A stretch of DNA of 15,450 nt. Origin: Bacillota bacterium. GTDB taxonomy: Bacteria > Bacillota > Clostridia > Peptostreptococcales > Anaerovoracaceae. Below are positions 6,365 through 13,553 of this stretch, in pieces. The stretch covers positions 1-15,450 of the forward strand of contig JAEEGU010000029.1 of the NCBI GenBank assembly GCA_016280485.1, written 5' to 3'. The stretch's first letter is position 1. The number at the start of each line of letters is the position of its first letter. The notes under the pieces are model-generated. The model saw only the letters and a list, made by a program, of their open reading frames with translations, was not told where the DNA came from and made no database searches. The translations under genes were made by a program, and so were the position numbers.

Positions 6365-6778
6365 ATGCTAGAGTTAACCACAGATTTCGGAACAATCACG
6401 GTATCAAAAAGCGTAATATCCAGAATAGTGAGCGAGGCTGTAGCGGATATCGACGGCTTTGGCGGCGAGGTTTACCTCACAAACAAAAAAGGTAAAGAGC
6501 TAAAGCTTAAAAACGCAGGTGGCTTTATCGACAATTCCGGCGCAATGGAAATAGATATGTCGGATACAGGCATCCGTTTGCGCTTTTTTGTGATGCTCAA
6601 AATAGGCATGAGTATTACCGCCGTTACCAACAGAATGTTTGACTATATCTCTGATGAAATCCTTGCGGCAACGGGCATGACACCCGATGAGATTACAATC
6701 GTAATTACCGGCATGTACGCAAAGGACGGCAGGGCGTCAAAGAATATAGCAAAGCGTAATATTGAAATAAAAAGATAA
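6365..6778 (+). CDS. yloU: Asp23/Gls24 family protein (YloU-like)
   Basis: This 137-residue cytoplasmic protein belongs to the Asp23/Gls24/DUF322 family. It begins with the family pattern G-T-I-T-V-S-K-S-V-I, followed by amphipathic helix and strand segments and the G-I-R-L-R-F-F-V-M-L-K block around residues 76-86. Family members are linked to envelope stress and fatty-acid metabolism, and in Staphylococcus Asp23 is membrane-associated, but the molecular role is unknown. A clear GGAGG at 6354-6358 sets the start. In Bacillus and many Clostridia the next gene is the fatty-acid kinase subunit fakA (yloV); here recG follows directly after 11 bases. Confidence 0.88.
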   Translation: MLELTTDFGTITVSKSVISRIVSEAVADIDGFGGEVYLTNKKGKELKLKNAGGFIDNSGAMEIDMSDTGIRLRFFVMLKIGMSITAVTNRMFDYISDEILAATGMTPDEITIVITGMYAKDGRASKNIAKRNIEIKR

Positions 6779-6795
6779 AACGGTGTGATATGACA

Positions 6796-8823
6796 ATGAG
6801 TGTAAAGGAGCTAAATGGCGTCGGCCCGAAAAAGGCAGAGCTCCTTAAGAAACTTAATATAGAGACCGTGGACGACCTTTTAGCCTACTATCCGCGCACG
6901 TACCAAGACAGAACCAATGTCGCAAGGATAATAGAGCTAAAGGACGGCGAGGAAGCGCTCATAAGCGGCAGAGTCACACGCTCCGTGCTTACGGGAAATC
7001 CGTACCGCAAGCCCACACTTCATTTGCTGGTGGACGATGGAAGCGGCGTGCCGCTCGAGGTGCTGTTCTTTAACGGTAAGTGGCTGGCATCTGCCTTTAA
7101 GATAGGTGAGGAATACACCTTCTTTGGCAAGGCTGAGGTTAGATTTGGAAAGTATACCATGCTGCATCCCGAGTATTCGCGTGGCGATGCGGAAGGTACA
7201 GATGCTGTGCTTCCGATTTACCCTTTAACTGAGGGCTTAAGGCAAAGCGACCTTAGAAAATGGGTAAAGGAAGCGCTAAAAGCTTTAGACCCTGAAAAGG
7301 AATATCTGCCGGAGGCCCTTGTAAAGGAATACGGCCTCTGCCCATACGGCTATGCCGTGCAGAATATCCATTTTCCAAAGGACAGAAAGCGCTTTGCGGA
7401 ATCAAAGTACAGACTTATATTTGACGAGCTTTTGATGCTGCAGATTGGCCTTCTTTATCTGCGCGAGGGTGAGCAGTCCGAAACGGGCATAGCTTTTCCG
7501 GGCAGCGTCAGGGTCGACGAGTTTGTTTCGGCGCTTCCTTATGCATTAACCGGTGCCCAAAACAGGGTGGTTTCAGAAATAATAAAGGATATGGAATCGC
7601 AAAAGCCTATGAGCCGTCTGGTTCAGGGTGATGTCGGCTCGGGAAAGACGGCGGTTGCGGAAATAGCCCTCTTCAAGGCCGTAAAAAGCGGATACCAGGG
7701 CGCAATGATGGCCCCGACCGAAATACTTGCAAAGCAGCATTTCGCGGAAATGAAGCGCATATTTGAGCCATTTGGCATAAATGTGGGCTTCCTTGGCGGG
7801 AACCTCACAGCCGCAAAGCGTCGCGAGGTTTTGGCGGGTCTTGCGGACGGTGAAACAGACATAATCGTCGGCACGCACGCACTGGTGCAGCCCGATGTGA
7901 AATTCGCAAACGTGGGACTTGTCATTACCGACGAGCAGCACAGGTTCGGCGTGAATCAGCGTAGGCTCCTTACGGAAAAGGGTGACTCTCCGGACATGCT
8001 TGTCATGACGGCAACACCAATCCCAAGGACCCTTGCGGTAATTCTTTACGGGGACCTCGACATTTCGATAATAGATGAGCTGCCGCCCGGCAGACAAAAG
8101 ATAATCACAAAGGCGGTTAACGAGAAAGGGCGCATAAAGGCGTACGAGCTGATGCGCTCGGAGGTTGAATCGGGCAGGCAGTGCTATATTGTGGCGCCTC
8201 TTATCGAGGACTCGGAAAATTACGAGGTGCGGTCTGCCGAAAGCATATACGAAGAGGTGAAAGCGGGCTTCCCCAAGCTAAAGGTTGAGCTCTTGCACGG
8301 CGCCATGAAGCAGGCCGAAAAGGATGAGATCATGGGGCGCTTTGTGAGCGGAGAGACTCAGGTTCTGGTTTCGACGGTTGTAATTGAGGTGGGAGTAAAT
8401 GTGCCCAACGCTTCTGTTATGATAATAGAAAACAGCGAACGCTTCGGCCTGGCACAGCTCCATCAGCTGCGCGGACGCACAGGCAGGGGAAAATATCAGT
8501 CCTACTGCGTTCTGGTGCTGGGGTCCGACGGCGAAATAGCAAAGGAAAGAGCTAAGATTATGTGTGAGAGCTCCGACGGCTTTTACATTTCGGAGCAGGA
8601 CTTAAGGCTGAGAGGCCCGGGCGAAATCTTCGGAACGCGCCAGCACGGGCTTCCGGACATGAGGCTTGCCGACCTTGCAAAGCATACGAAAATCCTTGCG
8701 GTGTCGGGAAAGGCGGCAAAGGAGGTCCTTTCGGGGGATTCCGGCCTTAAAAAACCCGAAAACGCGCTGCTTGCGGGCGAGGTGAAGAAGGTTTTCGGCG
8801 GAAAGCTTTCAATTCAGATTTAA
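6796..8823 (+). CDS. recG: ATP-dependent DNA helicase RecG
   Basis: RecG is a superfamily 2 double-strand DNA translocase that remodels stalled forks and branched recombination intermediates. The 675 residues begin with a helix-hairpin-like K-E-L-N-G-V-G-P-K-K-A-E and the OB-fold wedge domain (about 50-150). The motor follows: Walker A G-D-V-G-S-G-K-T (278-285), D-E-Q-H (379-382), T-A-T-P-I-P-R-T (405-412) and motif VI H-Q-L-R-G-R-T-G-R-G (556-565). The C-terminal TRG region contains D-L-R-L-R-G-P-G-E-I-F-G-T-R-Q-H-G. The start could be ATG 6790 or 6796; GGTG at 6782-6785 spaces better to 6796. The ribosome binding site is weak, so translation may be partly coupled to yloU. Full length, no damage seen. 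Confidence 0.96.
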   Translation: MSVKELNGVGPKKAELLKKLNIETVDDLLAYYPRTYQDRTNVARIIELKDGEEALISGRVTRSVLTGNPYRKPTLHLLVDDGSGVPLEVLFFNGKWLASAFKIGEEYTFFGKAEVRFGKYTMLHPEYSRGDAEGTDAVLPIYPLTEGLRQSDLRKWVKEALKALDPEKEYLPEALVKEYGLCPYGYAVQNIHFPKDRKRFAESKYRLIFDELLMLQIGLLYLREGEQSETGIAFPGSVRVDEFVSALPYALTGAQNRVVSEIIKDMESQKPMSRLVQGDVGSGKTAVAEIALFKAVKSGYQGAMMAPTEILAKQHFAEMKRIFEPFGINVGFLGGNLTAAKRREVLAGLADGETDIIVGTHALVQPDVKFANVGLVITDEQHRFGVNQRRLLTEKGDSPDMLVMTATPIPRTLAVILYGDLDISIIDELPPGRQKIITKAVNEKGRIKAYELMRSEVESGRQCYIVAPLIEDSENYEVRSAESIYEEVKAGFPKLKVELLHGAMKQAEKDEIMGRFVSGETQVLVSTVVIEVGVNVPNASVMIIENSERFGLAQLHQLRGRTGRGKYQSYCVLVLGSDGEIAKERAKIMCESSDGFYISEQDLRLRGPGEIFGTRQHGLPDMRLADLAKHTKILAVSGKAAKEVLSGDSGLKKPENALLAGEVKKVFGGKLSIQI

Positions 8824-8843
8824 TTTAGGTGGTGAAATAATAA

Positions 8844-9389
8844 ATGAGAATAGTAGCGGGAGATTTTAAGGGCAGGCGCCTTTTCATGCCTGAGGGCAAG
8901 GATGTGCGGCCCACAACGGAAAAGGTGAAAGAGGCCATATTTTCCATGATTCAGTTTGACCTGGAGGATGCTGTCTGCATGGATGTCTTTGCGGGCATCG
9001 GTAATCTTGGCCTTGAGGCGCTTTCAAGGGGGGCCGGGCACTGCTATTTCTGCGATGCGAGCAGGCAGAGCCTTGAGCTTGTGCGAAAGAATGTGGAAAT
9101 GTGCAAGGCGGAGGAGTATTCGACTCTTATGCTTGGCGACTACAGCAAAACCATTGCCTCGGTAGGCGAGCAGGCGGATATAATATTTTTGGACCCGCCG
9201 TACCGCATGGGGCTTATGCCTGACTGCTTTGCGAAAATAAGGGAGCATAACAGGCTTGCGGAGGACGGAATAATCGTTGCGGAGCACGGGGAGAGGGAAA
9301 TACTTGATGACGAGCTCTCCGGCTTTGTGAAAATAAAGGAGAAAAAATACGGCTCAATAGTTGTATCTATTTACGGGCATAATGCTTGA
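8844..9389 (+). CDS. rsmD: 16S rRNA (guanine966-N2)-methyltransferase RsmD
   Basis: RsmD methylates G966 of 16S rRNA on the assembled small subunit. The 181 residues start with the family signature M-R-I-V-A-G-D-F-K-G-R-R and V-R-P-T-T-E-K-V-K-E-A-I-F. The SAM-binding loop is D-V-F-A-G-I-G-N-L-G (47-56), and the catalytic motif for exocyclic-amine methylation is D-P-P-Y (117-120). AGGTGGTG (8827-8834) precedes the ATG by nine bases. It follows recG after 20 bases, likely in one transcript with yloU-recG. The coaD promoter overlaps its stop codon. Confidence 0.94.
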   Translation: MRIVAGDFKGRRLFMPEGKDVRPTTEKVKEAIFSMIQFDLEDAVCMDVFAGIGNLGLEALSRGAGHCYFCDASRQSLELVRKNVEMCKAEEYSTLMLGDYSKTIASVGEQADIIFLDPPYRMGLMPDCFAKIREHNRLAEDGIIVAEHGEREILDDELSGFVKIKEKKYGSIVVSIYGHNA

Positions 9390-9414
9390 AATTTTATGTG
9401 CAATTTGCTACAAT
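9386..9414 (+). promoter_or_regulatory. Sigma-A promoter of coaD
   Basis: TTGAAA (9386-9391), a 17-base spacer and TACAAT (9409-9414) form a good promoter whose -35 overlaps the rsmD stop codon. Transcription should begin near 9421, giving a leader of about 22 bases. Confidence 0.7.
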
Positions 9415-9442
9415 GAAATGTAGTTTATTTTGGAGGCAGGAT

Positions 9443-9937
9443 ATGTCCAAAAAGGCACTTTATGCGGGGTCTTTCGATCCCATCACAAACGGGCACCTCG
9501 ATTTAATAAGGCGCGCCGCAAAGCTTTGTGATGAGCTTACAGTCGGCGTTGTCGTAAATCCGGGAAAAAATCCGTTTTTTACGCTCGAAGAACGAAAAAA
9601 GCTTATTGAAACGGTTACGTCGGACCTTAAAAACGTAAAGGTCGGGTCGTTTTCGGGGCTTTTGGCCGATTATGTTAATGAAAACGGGTTTAACATAGTC
9701 TTTCGCGGCCTTCGCAGTACATCGGACCTTGATGCTGAGATGGCGATGGCGCAGATGAACGGCAGGCTCTATACAGGCGGTGCGGAAACGGTATTTCTTA
9801 TGACCGCTCCGGAATATTCGTTTGTAAGTTCGAGCATGATGAAGGAAGTCTTCACCTTGGGCGGCGAAATCGAGGGACTTGTGCCTAAAGAGGTGATAGC
9901 ATACATGAAGGAAAAGCTTAACGGGAGGAACAAATGA
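9443..9937 (+). CDS. coaD: Phosphopantetheine adenylyltransferase
   Basis: CoaD transfers AMP from ATP to 4'-phosphopantetheine, the penultimate step of coenzyme A synthesis. The 164 residues match family length. The nucleotidyltransferase motif T-N-G-H is at 15-18 in Y-A-G-S-F-D-P-I-T-N-G-H, and the C-terminal Y-S-F-V-S-S-S-M-M-K-E-V (125-136) is the family's second ATP-binding motif. An in-frame ATG at 9386 would add 19 residues, but it lies inside the promoter -35 and the rsmD end; ATG 9443 has GGAGG (9432-9436) at six bases. It overlaps the next gene by four bases (ATGA). Confidence 0.96.
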   Translation: MSKKALYAGSFDPITNGHLDLIRRAAKLCDELTVGVVVNPGKNPFFTLEERKKLIETVTSDLKNVKVGSFSGLLADYVNENGFNIVFRGLRSTSDLDAEMAMAQMNGRLYTGGAETVFLMTAPEYSFVSSSMMKEVFTLGGEIEGLVPKEVIAYMKEKLNGRNK

Positions 9938-10458
9938 AGGTTTTAGAATTATTAAATGAGATTGATGAAATAATAGATACAGCGTCAGGCTTTCCTATGA
10001 CTGACAAGGTTCTGATTCACGCTCAGGACGTACTTGATATCGTGGAGCAGATCAGAATTGAGCTGCCGGACGAAATCAACCAGGCAAAGTGGATAAAGGA
10101 CGAAAGACAGCGTATCCTCGATGATGCGAAAAAGGAATACGAGGATATCCTCACAAAGGCACAGGCACAGGCTGAGGCTCTTATCGAAAACGACGATATC
10201 GTTATTCGCGCAAAGAAGAGAGCTGACGAGATTATGACCATCACCGAGGAAAACTGCAAGAACTTAAAGATGCAGACATTTGATTATATCGACAGCATCC
10301 TCTACAACTTCCAGGAAAAGATGGAGCAGCTTTCTGCAATGTATCTCGGAGATATGGTCGGAAACCTCGAAAAGAGCTTCGATGCCATCAATCAGAGACT
10401 TTCCGACAACAGAAACGAAGTCAAGGAAATGGCTTATCGTGCACAGGCCGAGGACTAG
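9934..10458 (+). CDS. Conserved coiled-coil protein of unknown function, next to coaD
   Basis: I do not recognise a characterised family. The 174 residues are soluble, highly charged and almost all helical. An N-terminal segment (1-45, V-L-E-L-L-N-E-I-D-E-I) is followed by a long Lys/Glu/Ala-rich region at about 48-115 with coiled-coil character, and then a C-terminal helix. There is no signal peptide or membrane segment. Homologues beside coaD in Clostridia are often labelled as ATPase or V-type ATPase subunit H-like, which probably reflects coiled-coil similarity only. The start overlaps the coaD stop as ATGA and has GGGAGG upstream, so translation is coupled. Codon choice differs from coaD and tmcAL (arginine AGA/CGT/CGC, no AGG; many ATC and CTC) and resembles nrdD and ackA, suggesting high expression. 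A strong terminator follows. Confidence 0.85.
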   Translation: MKVLELLNEIDEIIDTASGFPMTDKVLIHAQDVLDIVEQIRIELPDEINQAKWIKDERQRILDDAKKEYEDILTKAQAQAEALIENDDIVIRAKKRADEIMTITEENCKNLKMQTFDYIDSILYNFQEKMEQLSAMYLGDMVGNLEKSFDAINQRLSDNRNEVKEMAYRAQAED

Positions 10459-10475
10459 TTATCGGGTTAATTTTT

Positions 10476-10500
10476 AAGGCCGCTTTTGCGGCCTTTTTTT
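10476..10500 (+). terminator. Intrinsic terminator after the coaD/coiled-coil unit
   Basis: AAGGCCGC (10476-10483), a TTTT loop and GCGGCCTT (10488-10495) form a perfect 8-bp stem followed by an unbroken T-run to 10500. It ends only 12 bases before the tmcAL start codon. Confidence 0.92.
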
Positions 10501-10502
10501 AT

Positions 10503-10506
10503 GGAG
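10503..10506 (+). promoter_or_regulatory. Ribosome binding site that decides the tmcAL start
   Basis: GGAG at 10503-10506 is six bases from ATG 10513. It overlaps the alternative ATG at 10501, which itself would have only the terminator T-run upstream. This favours 10513. Confidence 0.6.
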
Positions 10507-10512
10507 ACGGTT

Positions 10513-11775
10513 ATGCCTCGTGAATACTTAAATGCTACGGGAATCGTAGCCGAATACAATCCGTTTCACAACGGTCATCTATATCATATAAAGGAAACGC
10601 GCGATAGGACCGGCGATGCGCCTGTTGTCGCTATCATGAGCGGGAACTTTGTGCAGAGGGGTGAGCCTGCGATCTTCGACAAATACGTGAGGGCGCACAT
10701 GGCGCTCCTTGGCGGCGCAGACCTTGTCATCGAGCTTCCGACCATCTTTTCGGTGGGCGGTGCCGAAGCCTTCGCAGCGGGCGCTGTGGCGATCATGAAG
10801 GGGCTTGGCATTAAAAAAATCTCGTTTGGCAGCGAAAGCCGTGACATCGCGAAAATGAAGGCTACGGCCAAAATCCTTGCGGAGGAGCCACCGGAGTTTA
10901 AGGCGGCACTGAGGACAGGCATCGACGAAGGGCTTTCGTTTGCAAAGGCGAGGAGCATTGCCTGCAACATCGCTCTTGGCGAAGAGGACCTCACCGCAAG
11001 GCAGGGGTCAAACGACATCCTCGCAACGGAGTACCTGAGGCAGATTATACTCCAAAAGGCGGACATCGAGCCGCTTGCAATCGGCAGAACGGGCGCGGAG
11101 TACCTCGAAACAAAGCTTCCGAAGACAGGAAGGTATGCCTCTGCCTCGGCAATAAGGAAGGAAATCCCGTACCTTATTGAACTCATTCAATTTACTAGGG
11201 TTTCGAGCTTTGTACCGGCCACGACAAGCCAGTTAATAGGAACAATTAATACCAATTATAAGTGTATACTTAACGATTTTTTCCCGATCATCGCCTGCAA
11301 GATCTTGCGCGGCAGAGAGGAAGAGCTCGAAAAGCTGCTTGGCGGCGGCGAGGGGCTCACAAAGAAGCTCATGAATGAAATTCGTAAAGTGGGAAACATC
11401 GACGATTTAACAGGAGCGATGCTTTCCAAACGATATACGGTCGGCAGAATCCAGAGGCTCTACATGAGCATTCTCCTCGGAATCGAGGAGGCGGAGTTTA
11501 AGGACCTTTCGGATGCCTTTGTAAACGGGGGCAGTGCCTATGCCCGCGTGCTCGGCTTTACCGGCAAGGGCTCAAAGCTTATTAAGGAGATAAAAAAGGG
11601 CGATTTTGCAACGATTCCGATTATCACAAACATAAACAAGGAACGCGAGCTTTTCGATGAAAAGGCTGCGAAAATTCTTGATTATGACATATACGCGACC
11701 GATTTATTCAATCTGGCAAAGAGCAGAAATCTCTACGATGAATCGGATTTCACAACGCGTCCCGTAATGATTTAA
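10513..11775 (+). CDS. tmcAL: tRNA(Met) cytidine acetate ligase TmcAL (YlbM family)
   Basis: TmcAL activates acetate with ATP to acetyl-adenylate and transfers the acetyl group to the wobble cytidine (C34) of elongator tRNA-Met. The 420-residue protein begins with the nucleotidyltransferase core G-I-V-A-E-Y-N-P-F-H-N-G-H (10-22), with catalytic H-x-G-H at 19-22. Next come G-N-F-V-Q-R-G-E-P-A (YlbM signature) and I-E-L-P-T-I-F-S. The block Y-A-S-A-S-A-I-R-K-E near residue 210 is also family-typical. Length fits the family (about 400). ATG 10513 is chosen over 10501 for ribosome binding site spacing. I see no separate promoter in the short gap, so expression may rely on terminator read-through. 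ackA lies downstream, a common Clostridial neighbour. Confidence 0.92.
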   Translation: MPREYLNATGIVAEYNPFHNGHLYHIKETRDRTGDAPVVAIMSGNFVQRGEPAIFDKYVRAHMALLGGADLVIELPTIFSVGGAEAFAAGAVAIMKGLGIKKISFGSESRDIAKMKATAKILAEEPPEFKAALRTGIDEGLSFAKARSIACNIALGEEDLTARQGSNDILATEYLRQIILQKADIEPLAIGRTGAEYLETKLPKTGRYASASAIRKEIPYLIELIQFTRVSSFVPATTSQLIGTINTNYKCILNDFFPIIACKILRGREEELEKLLGGGEGLTKKLMNEIRKVGNIDDLTGAMLSKRYTVGRIQRLYMSILLGIEEAEFKDLSDAFVNGGSAYARVLGFTGKGSKLIKEIKKGDFATIPIITNINKERELFDEKAAKILDYDIYATDLFNLAKSRNLYDESDFTTRPVMI

Positions 11776-11791
11776 ATGTTGATATGACGAC

Positions 11792-11820
11792 TTGATTTTT
11801 TGCGCTCCCTTGGGTAAAAT
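11792..11820 (+). promoter_or_regulatory. Sigma-A promoter of ackA
   Basis: TTGATT (11792-11797), a 17-base spacer and TAAAAT (11815-11820) lie just after the tmcAL stop. Transcription should start near 11827 with a 64-base leader. The leader contains a short GTCG/CGAC inverted repeat and a TAAGCTTA palindrome but no strong structure. Confidence 0.7.
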
Positions 11821-11890
11821 TAAGAGGTCGGGTATTCGACACATAATATGTTAAACCATAAGCTTAATTATATGTATGGAGGAATATTAA

Positions 11891-13099
11891 ATGAAAGTAT
11901 TAGTAATTAACTGCGGCAGCTCCTCATTAAAGTATCAGGTTCTCGATATGACAGACGAGTCACTCCTTTGCAAGGGCCTTGTTGAGAGAATCGGCATCGA
12001 CGGCTCCGTCATCACTCATGAAAAGATCGGAATGGACAAGTTCAAGCTCGAAACTCCGATGAAGAACCACAAAGAAGCTATCGGCCATGTAATCGACGCA
12101 CTTCTTGATGCAAACCACGGCGTTATCAAGTCCATGGACGAAATCGGTGCTGTAGGCCACAGAGTAGCTCACGCAGGTGAATATTACAACAAGTCCGTAC
12201 TCCTGACACCAAAGGATATCGAAAACCTCGAAAAGTGCATTCCGCTTGCACCTCTTCACAACCCTGCAAACCTCACAGGCGTTGCAGCTTGCCAGGAGTT
12301 AATGCCGGGAACCCCTATGGTAGGTGTTTTCGACACAGCTTTCCATCAGACCATGCCGCCTGAAAGCTATATCTATGCAATTCCTTACGAGTACTATGAA
12401 AAGTACGGCGTTCGCAGATACGGCTTCCACGGAACTTCCCACAAGTTCGTAGTAGCAAAGGCTGCAGAAATGCTCGGTAAAAAGCCTGAGGATCTCCGCA
12501 TCATCACCTGCCACCTCGGAAACGGCGCATCACTTGCAGCAGTTGACCACGGCAAGGTAGTAGATACAACAATGGGCTTCACACCGCTTGAAGGTCTTGT
12601 AATGGGAACTCGTTCCGGTGACATAGACCCTGCAATTGTTACATTCATTGAAAAGACTGAAAAGCTCAGCGCAGAAGAGCTTGACAATATCTTAAACAAA
12701 AAGTCCGGCGTACTCGGTATCTCCGGAATCTCCTCCGACTTCAGAGATATCGAAGCAGAGGCTGAAAAGGGCAACAAGAGAGCACAGCTGGCACTTGATG
12801 TATTTATCCACAGAGTTCGCCATTACCTCGGAGCTTACATCGTAGAGATGGGCGGCGTTGACTGCATCGTATTCACAGCAGGCGTTGGCGAAAACGACAA
12901 GGCTACAAGAATCAACGTATGCAAGGGTCTTGAGGAGCTCGGTATTGAGCTTTGCGAAAAGAGAAATGACGTTCGCGGCGAGGAAAGAGTTATCTCAACT
13001 GACGAATCAAAGGTAAAGATTCTCTTAATCCCTACAAACGAAGAGCTCATGATCGCAAGAGATACCTTTAACATCGTAACAGGAAAGGGCGTAAAATAA
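11891..13099 (+). CDS. ackA: Acetate kinase
   Basis: AckA interconverts acetyl phosphate plus ADP with acetate plus ATP, the ATP-yielding last step of acetate fermentation. The 402-residue protein is full length, and all the catalytic positions known from the Methanosarcina enzyme fall at identical numbers: Asn7, Arg91, Asp148, His180, Arg241 and Glu384. Typical motifs are I-N-C-G-S-S-S-L-K, R-Y-G-F-H-G-T-S-H and T-A-G-V-G-E-N. GGAGG (11878-11882) lies eight bases before ATG. Codon use is that of a highly expressed gene, with no AGG arginine codons. Phosphotransacetylase (pta), often adjacent, is not in the window. No clear terminator follows, only an AT-only hairpin overlapping the stop. Confidence 0.98.
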   Translation: MKVLVINCGSSSLKYQVLDMTDESLLCKGLVERIGIDGSVITHEKIGMDKFKLETPMKNHKEAIGHVIDALLDANHGVIKSMDEIGAVGHRVAHAGEYYNKSVLLTPKDIENLEKCIPLAPLHNPANLTGVAACQELMPGTPMVGVFDTAFHQTMPPESYIYAIPYEYYEKYGVRRYGFHGTSHKFVVAKAAEMLGKKPEDLRIITCHLGNGASLAAVDHGKVVDTTMGFTPLEGLVMGTRSGDIDPAIVTFIEKTEKLSAEELDNILNKKSGVLGISGISSDFRDIEAEAEKGNKRAQLALDVFIHRVRHYLGAYIVEMGGVDCIVFTAGVGENDKATRINVCKGLEELGIELCEKRNDVRGEERVISTDESKVKILLIPTNEELMIARDTFNIVTGKGVK

Positions 13100-13122
13100 T
13101 AATTATTGTGAAATAATTGTTG
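13097..13122 (+). other. AT-only hairpin between ackA stop and the rpmF -35
   Basis: AATTATT (13101-13107) and AATAATT (13112-13118) pair perfectly around GTGA, and flanking bases extend this to 11 pairs with two G-U. With no G-C pairs it is weak; it could slow polymerase at the end of ackA but is not a standard terminator. It overlaps the rpmF -35. Confidence 0.25.
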
Positions 13123-13149
13123 ACAAACTGTGGTGCGAGCATATATAAT
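13120..13149 (+). promoter_or_regulatory. Consensus sigma-A promoter of rpmF
   Basis: TTGACA (13120-13125) and TATAAT (13144-13149) are both perfect hexamers, 18 bases apart. Transcription should start near 13156, with a leader of about 62 bases. A strong promoter fits a ribosomal protein gene. Confidence 0.85.
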
Positions 13150-13218
13150 AACAATGTTGCAATTTTGTAAGGAAAACATTACATAGATAATGATCGCACG
13201 TAAGGAGGTGTAACCGGC

Positions 13219-13398
13219 ATGGCAGTACCAAAGAGAAGAACATCAAAGGCAAAGAGAGACAGCAGAAAGTCTCAGAATATGAAGATGACAGCTCCCGGAC
13301 TTTCAACTTGTCCACAGTGCCACGAAGCTAAGCTTCCGCACAGAGTTTGTCCAAACTGTGGTTACTACGACGGCAAGGACGTAGTTAATCAGGCTTAA
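13219..13398 (+). CDS. rpmF: 50S ribosomal protein L32
   Basis: This gene encodes only 59 residues. The product starts M-A-V-P-K-R-R-T-S-K-A-K-R-D, the standard L32 N-terminus, and has a zinc ribbon C31-P-Q-C34 and C44-P-N-C47 followed by G-Y-Y. It is a large-subunit ribosomal protein of the zinc-binding form. AAGGAGGTG (13202-13210) lies eight bases before the ATG. It has its own promoter and terminator. In many Firmicutes a DUF177 (YceD) gene precedes rpmF and plsX follows; neither is present here. Confidence 0.97.
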   Translation: MAVPKRRTSKAKRDSRKSQNMKMTAPGLSTCPQCHEAKLPHRVCPNCGYYDGKDVVNQA

Positions 13399-13416
13399 TC
13401 TTTCAAAGAGATGAAT

Positions 13417-13447
13417 CGGCACCGGTTTTCGGTGCCGTTTTGTTTTG
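13417..13447 (+). terminator. Intrinsic terminator of rpmF
   Basis: CGGCACCG (13417-13424), a GTTTT loop and CGGTGCCG (13430-13437) make a perfect 8-bp stem followed by TTTTGTTTTG. It lies 18 bases after the rpmF stop. Confidence 0.92.
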
Positions 13448-13466
13448 TCTAAAAAAGGGCTTTTGC

Positions 13467-13496
13467 TTGAAATTTTAGGCACAAAAGTGTTATAAT
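13467..13496 (+). promoter_or_regulatory. Sigma-A promoter of uppP-ftsK
   Basis: TTGAAA (13467-13472) and a perfect TATAAT (13491-13496) are separated by 18 bases. Transcription should begin near 13503, about 50 bases before uppP. Confidence 0.75.
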
Positions 13497-13553
13497 GTAC
13501 TTTGGTGTGGTGTGCGCACTGCGCCCAGCTTTAAAGATTGGAGACTACAAAAA

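Noticed and set aside
7573..8097. 174-codon minus-strand open frame inside recG
   Set aside because: Fully covered by the conserved RecG helicase motifs on the plus strand; a shadow frame.
11827..11890. Riboswitch or attenuator in the ackA leader
   Set aside because: Only a 4-bp inverted repeat and an 8-bp palindrome are present; no stable alternative structures or terminator are visible.
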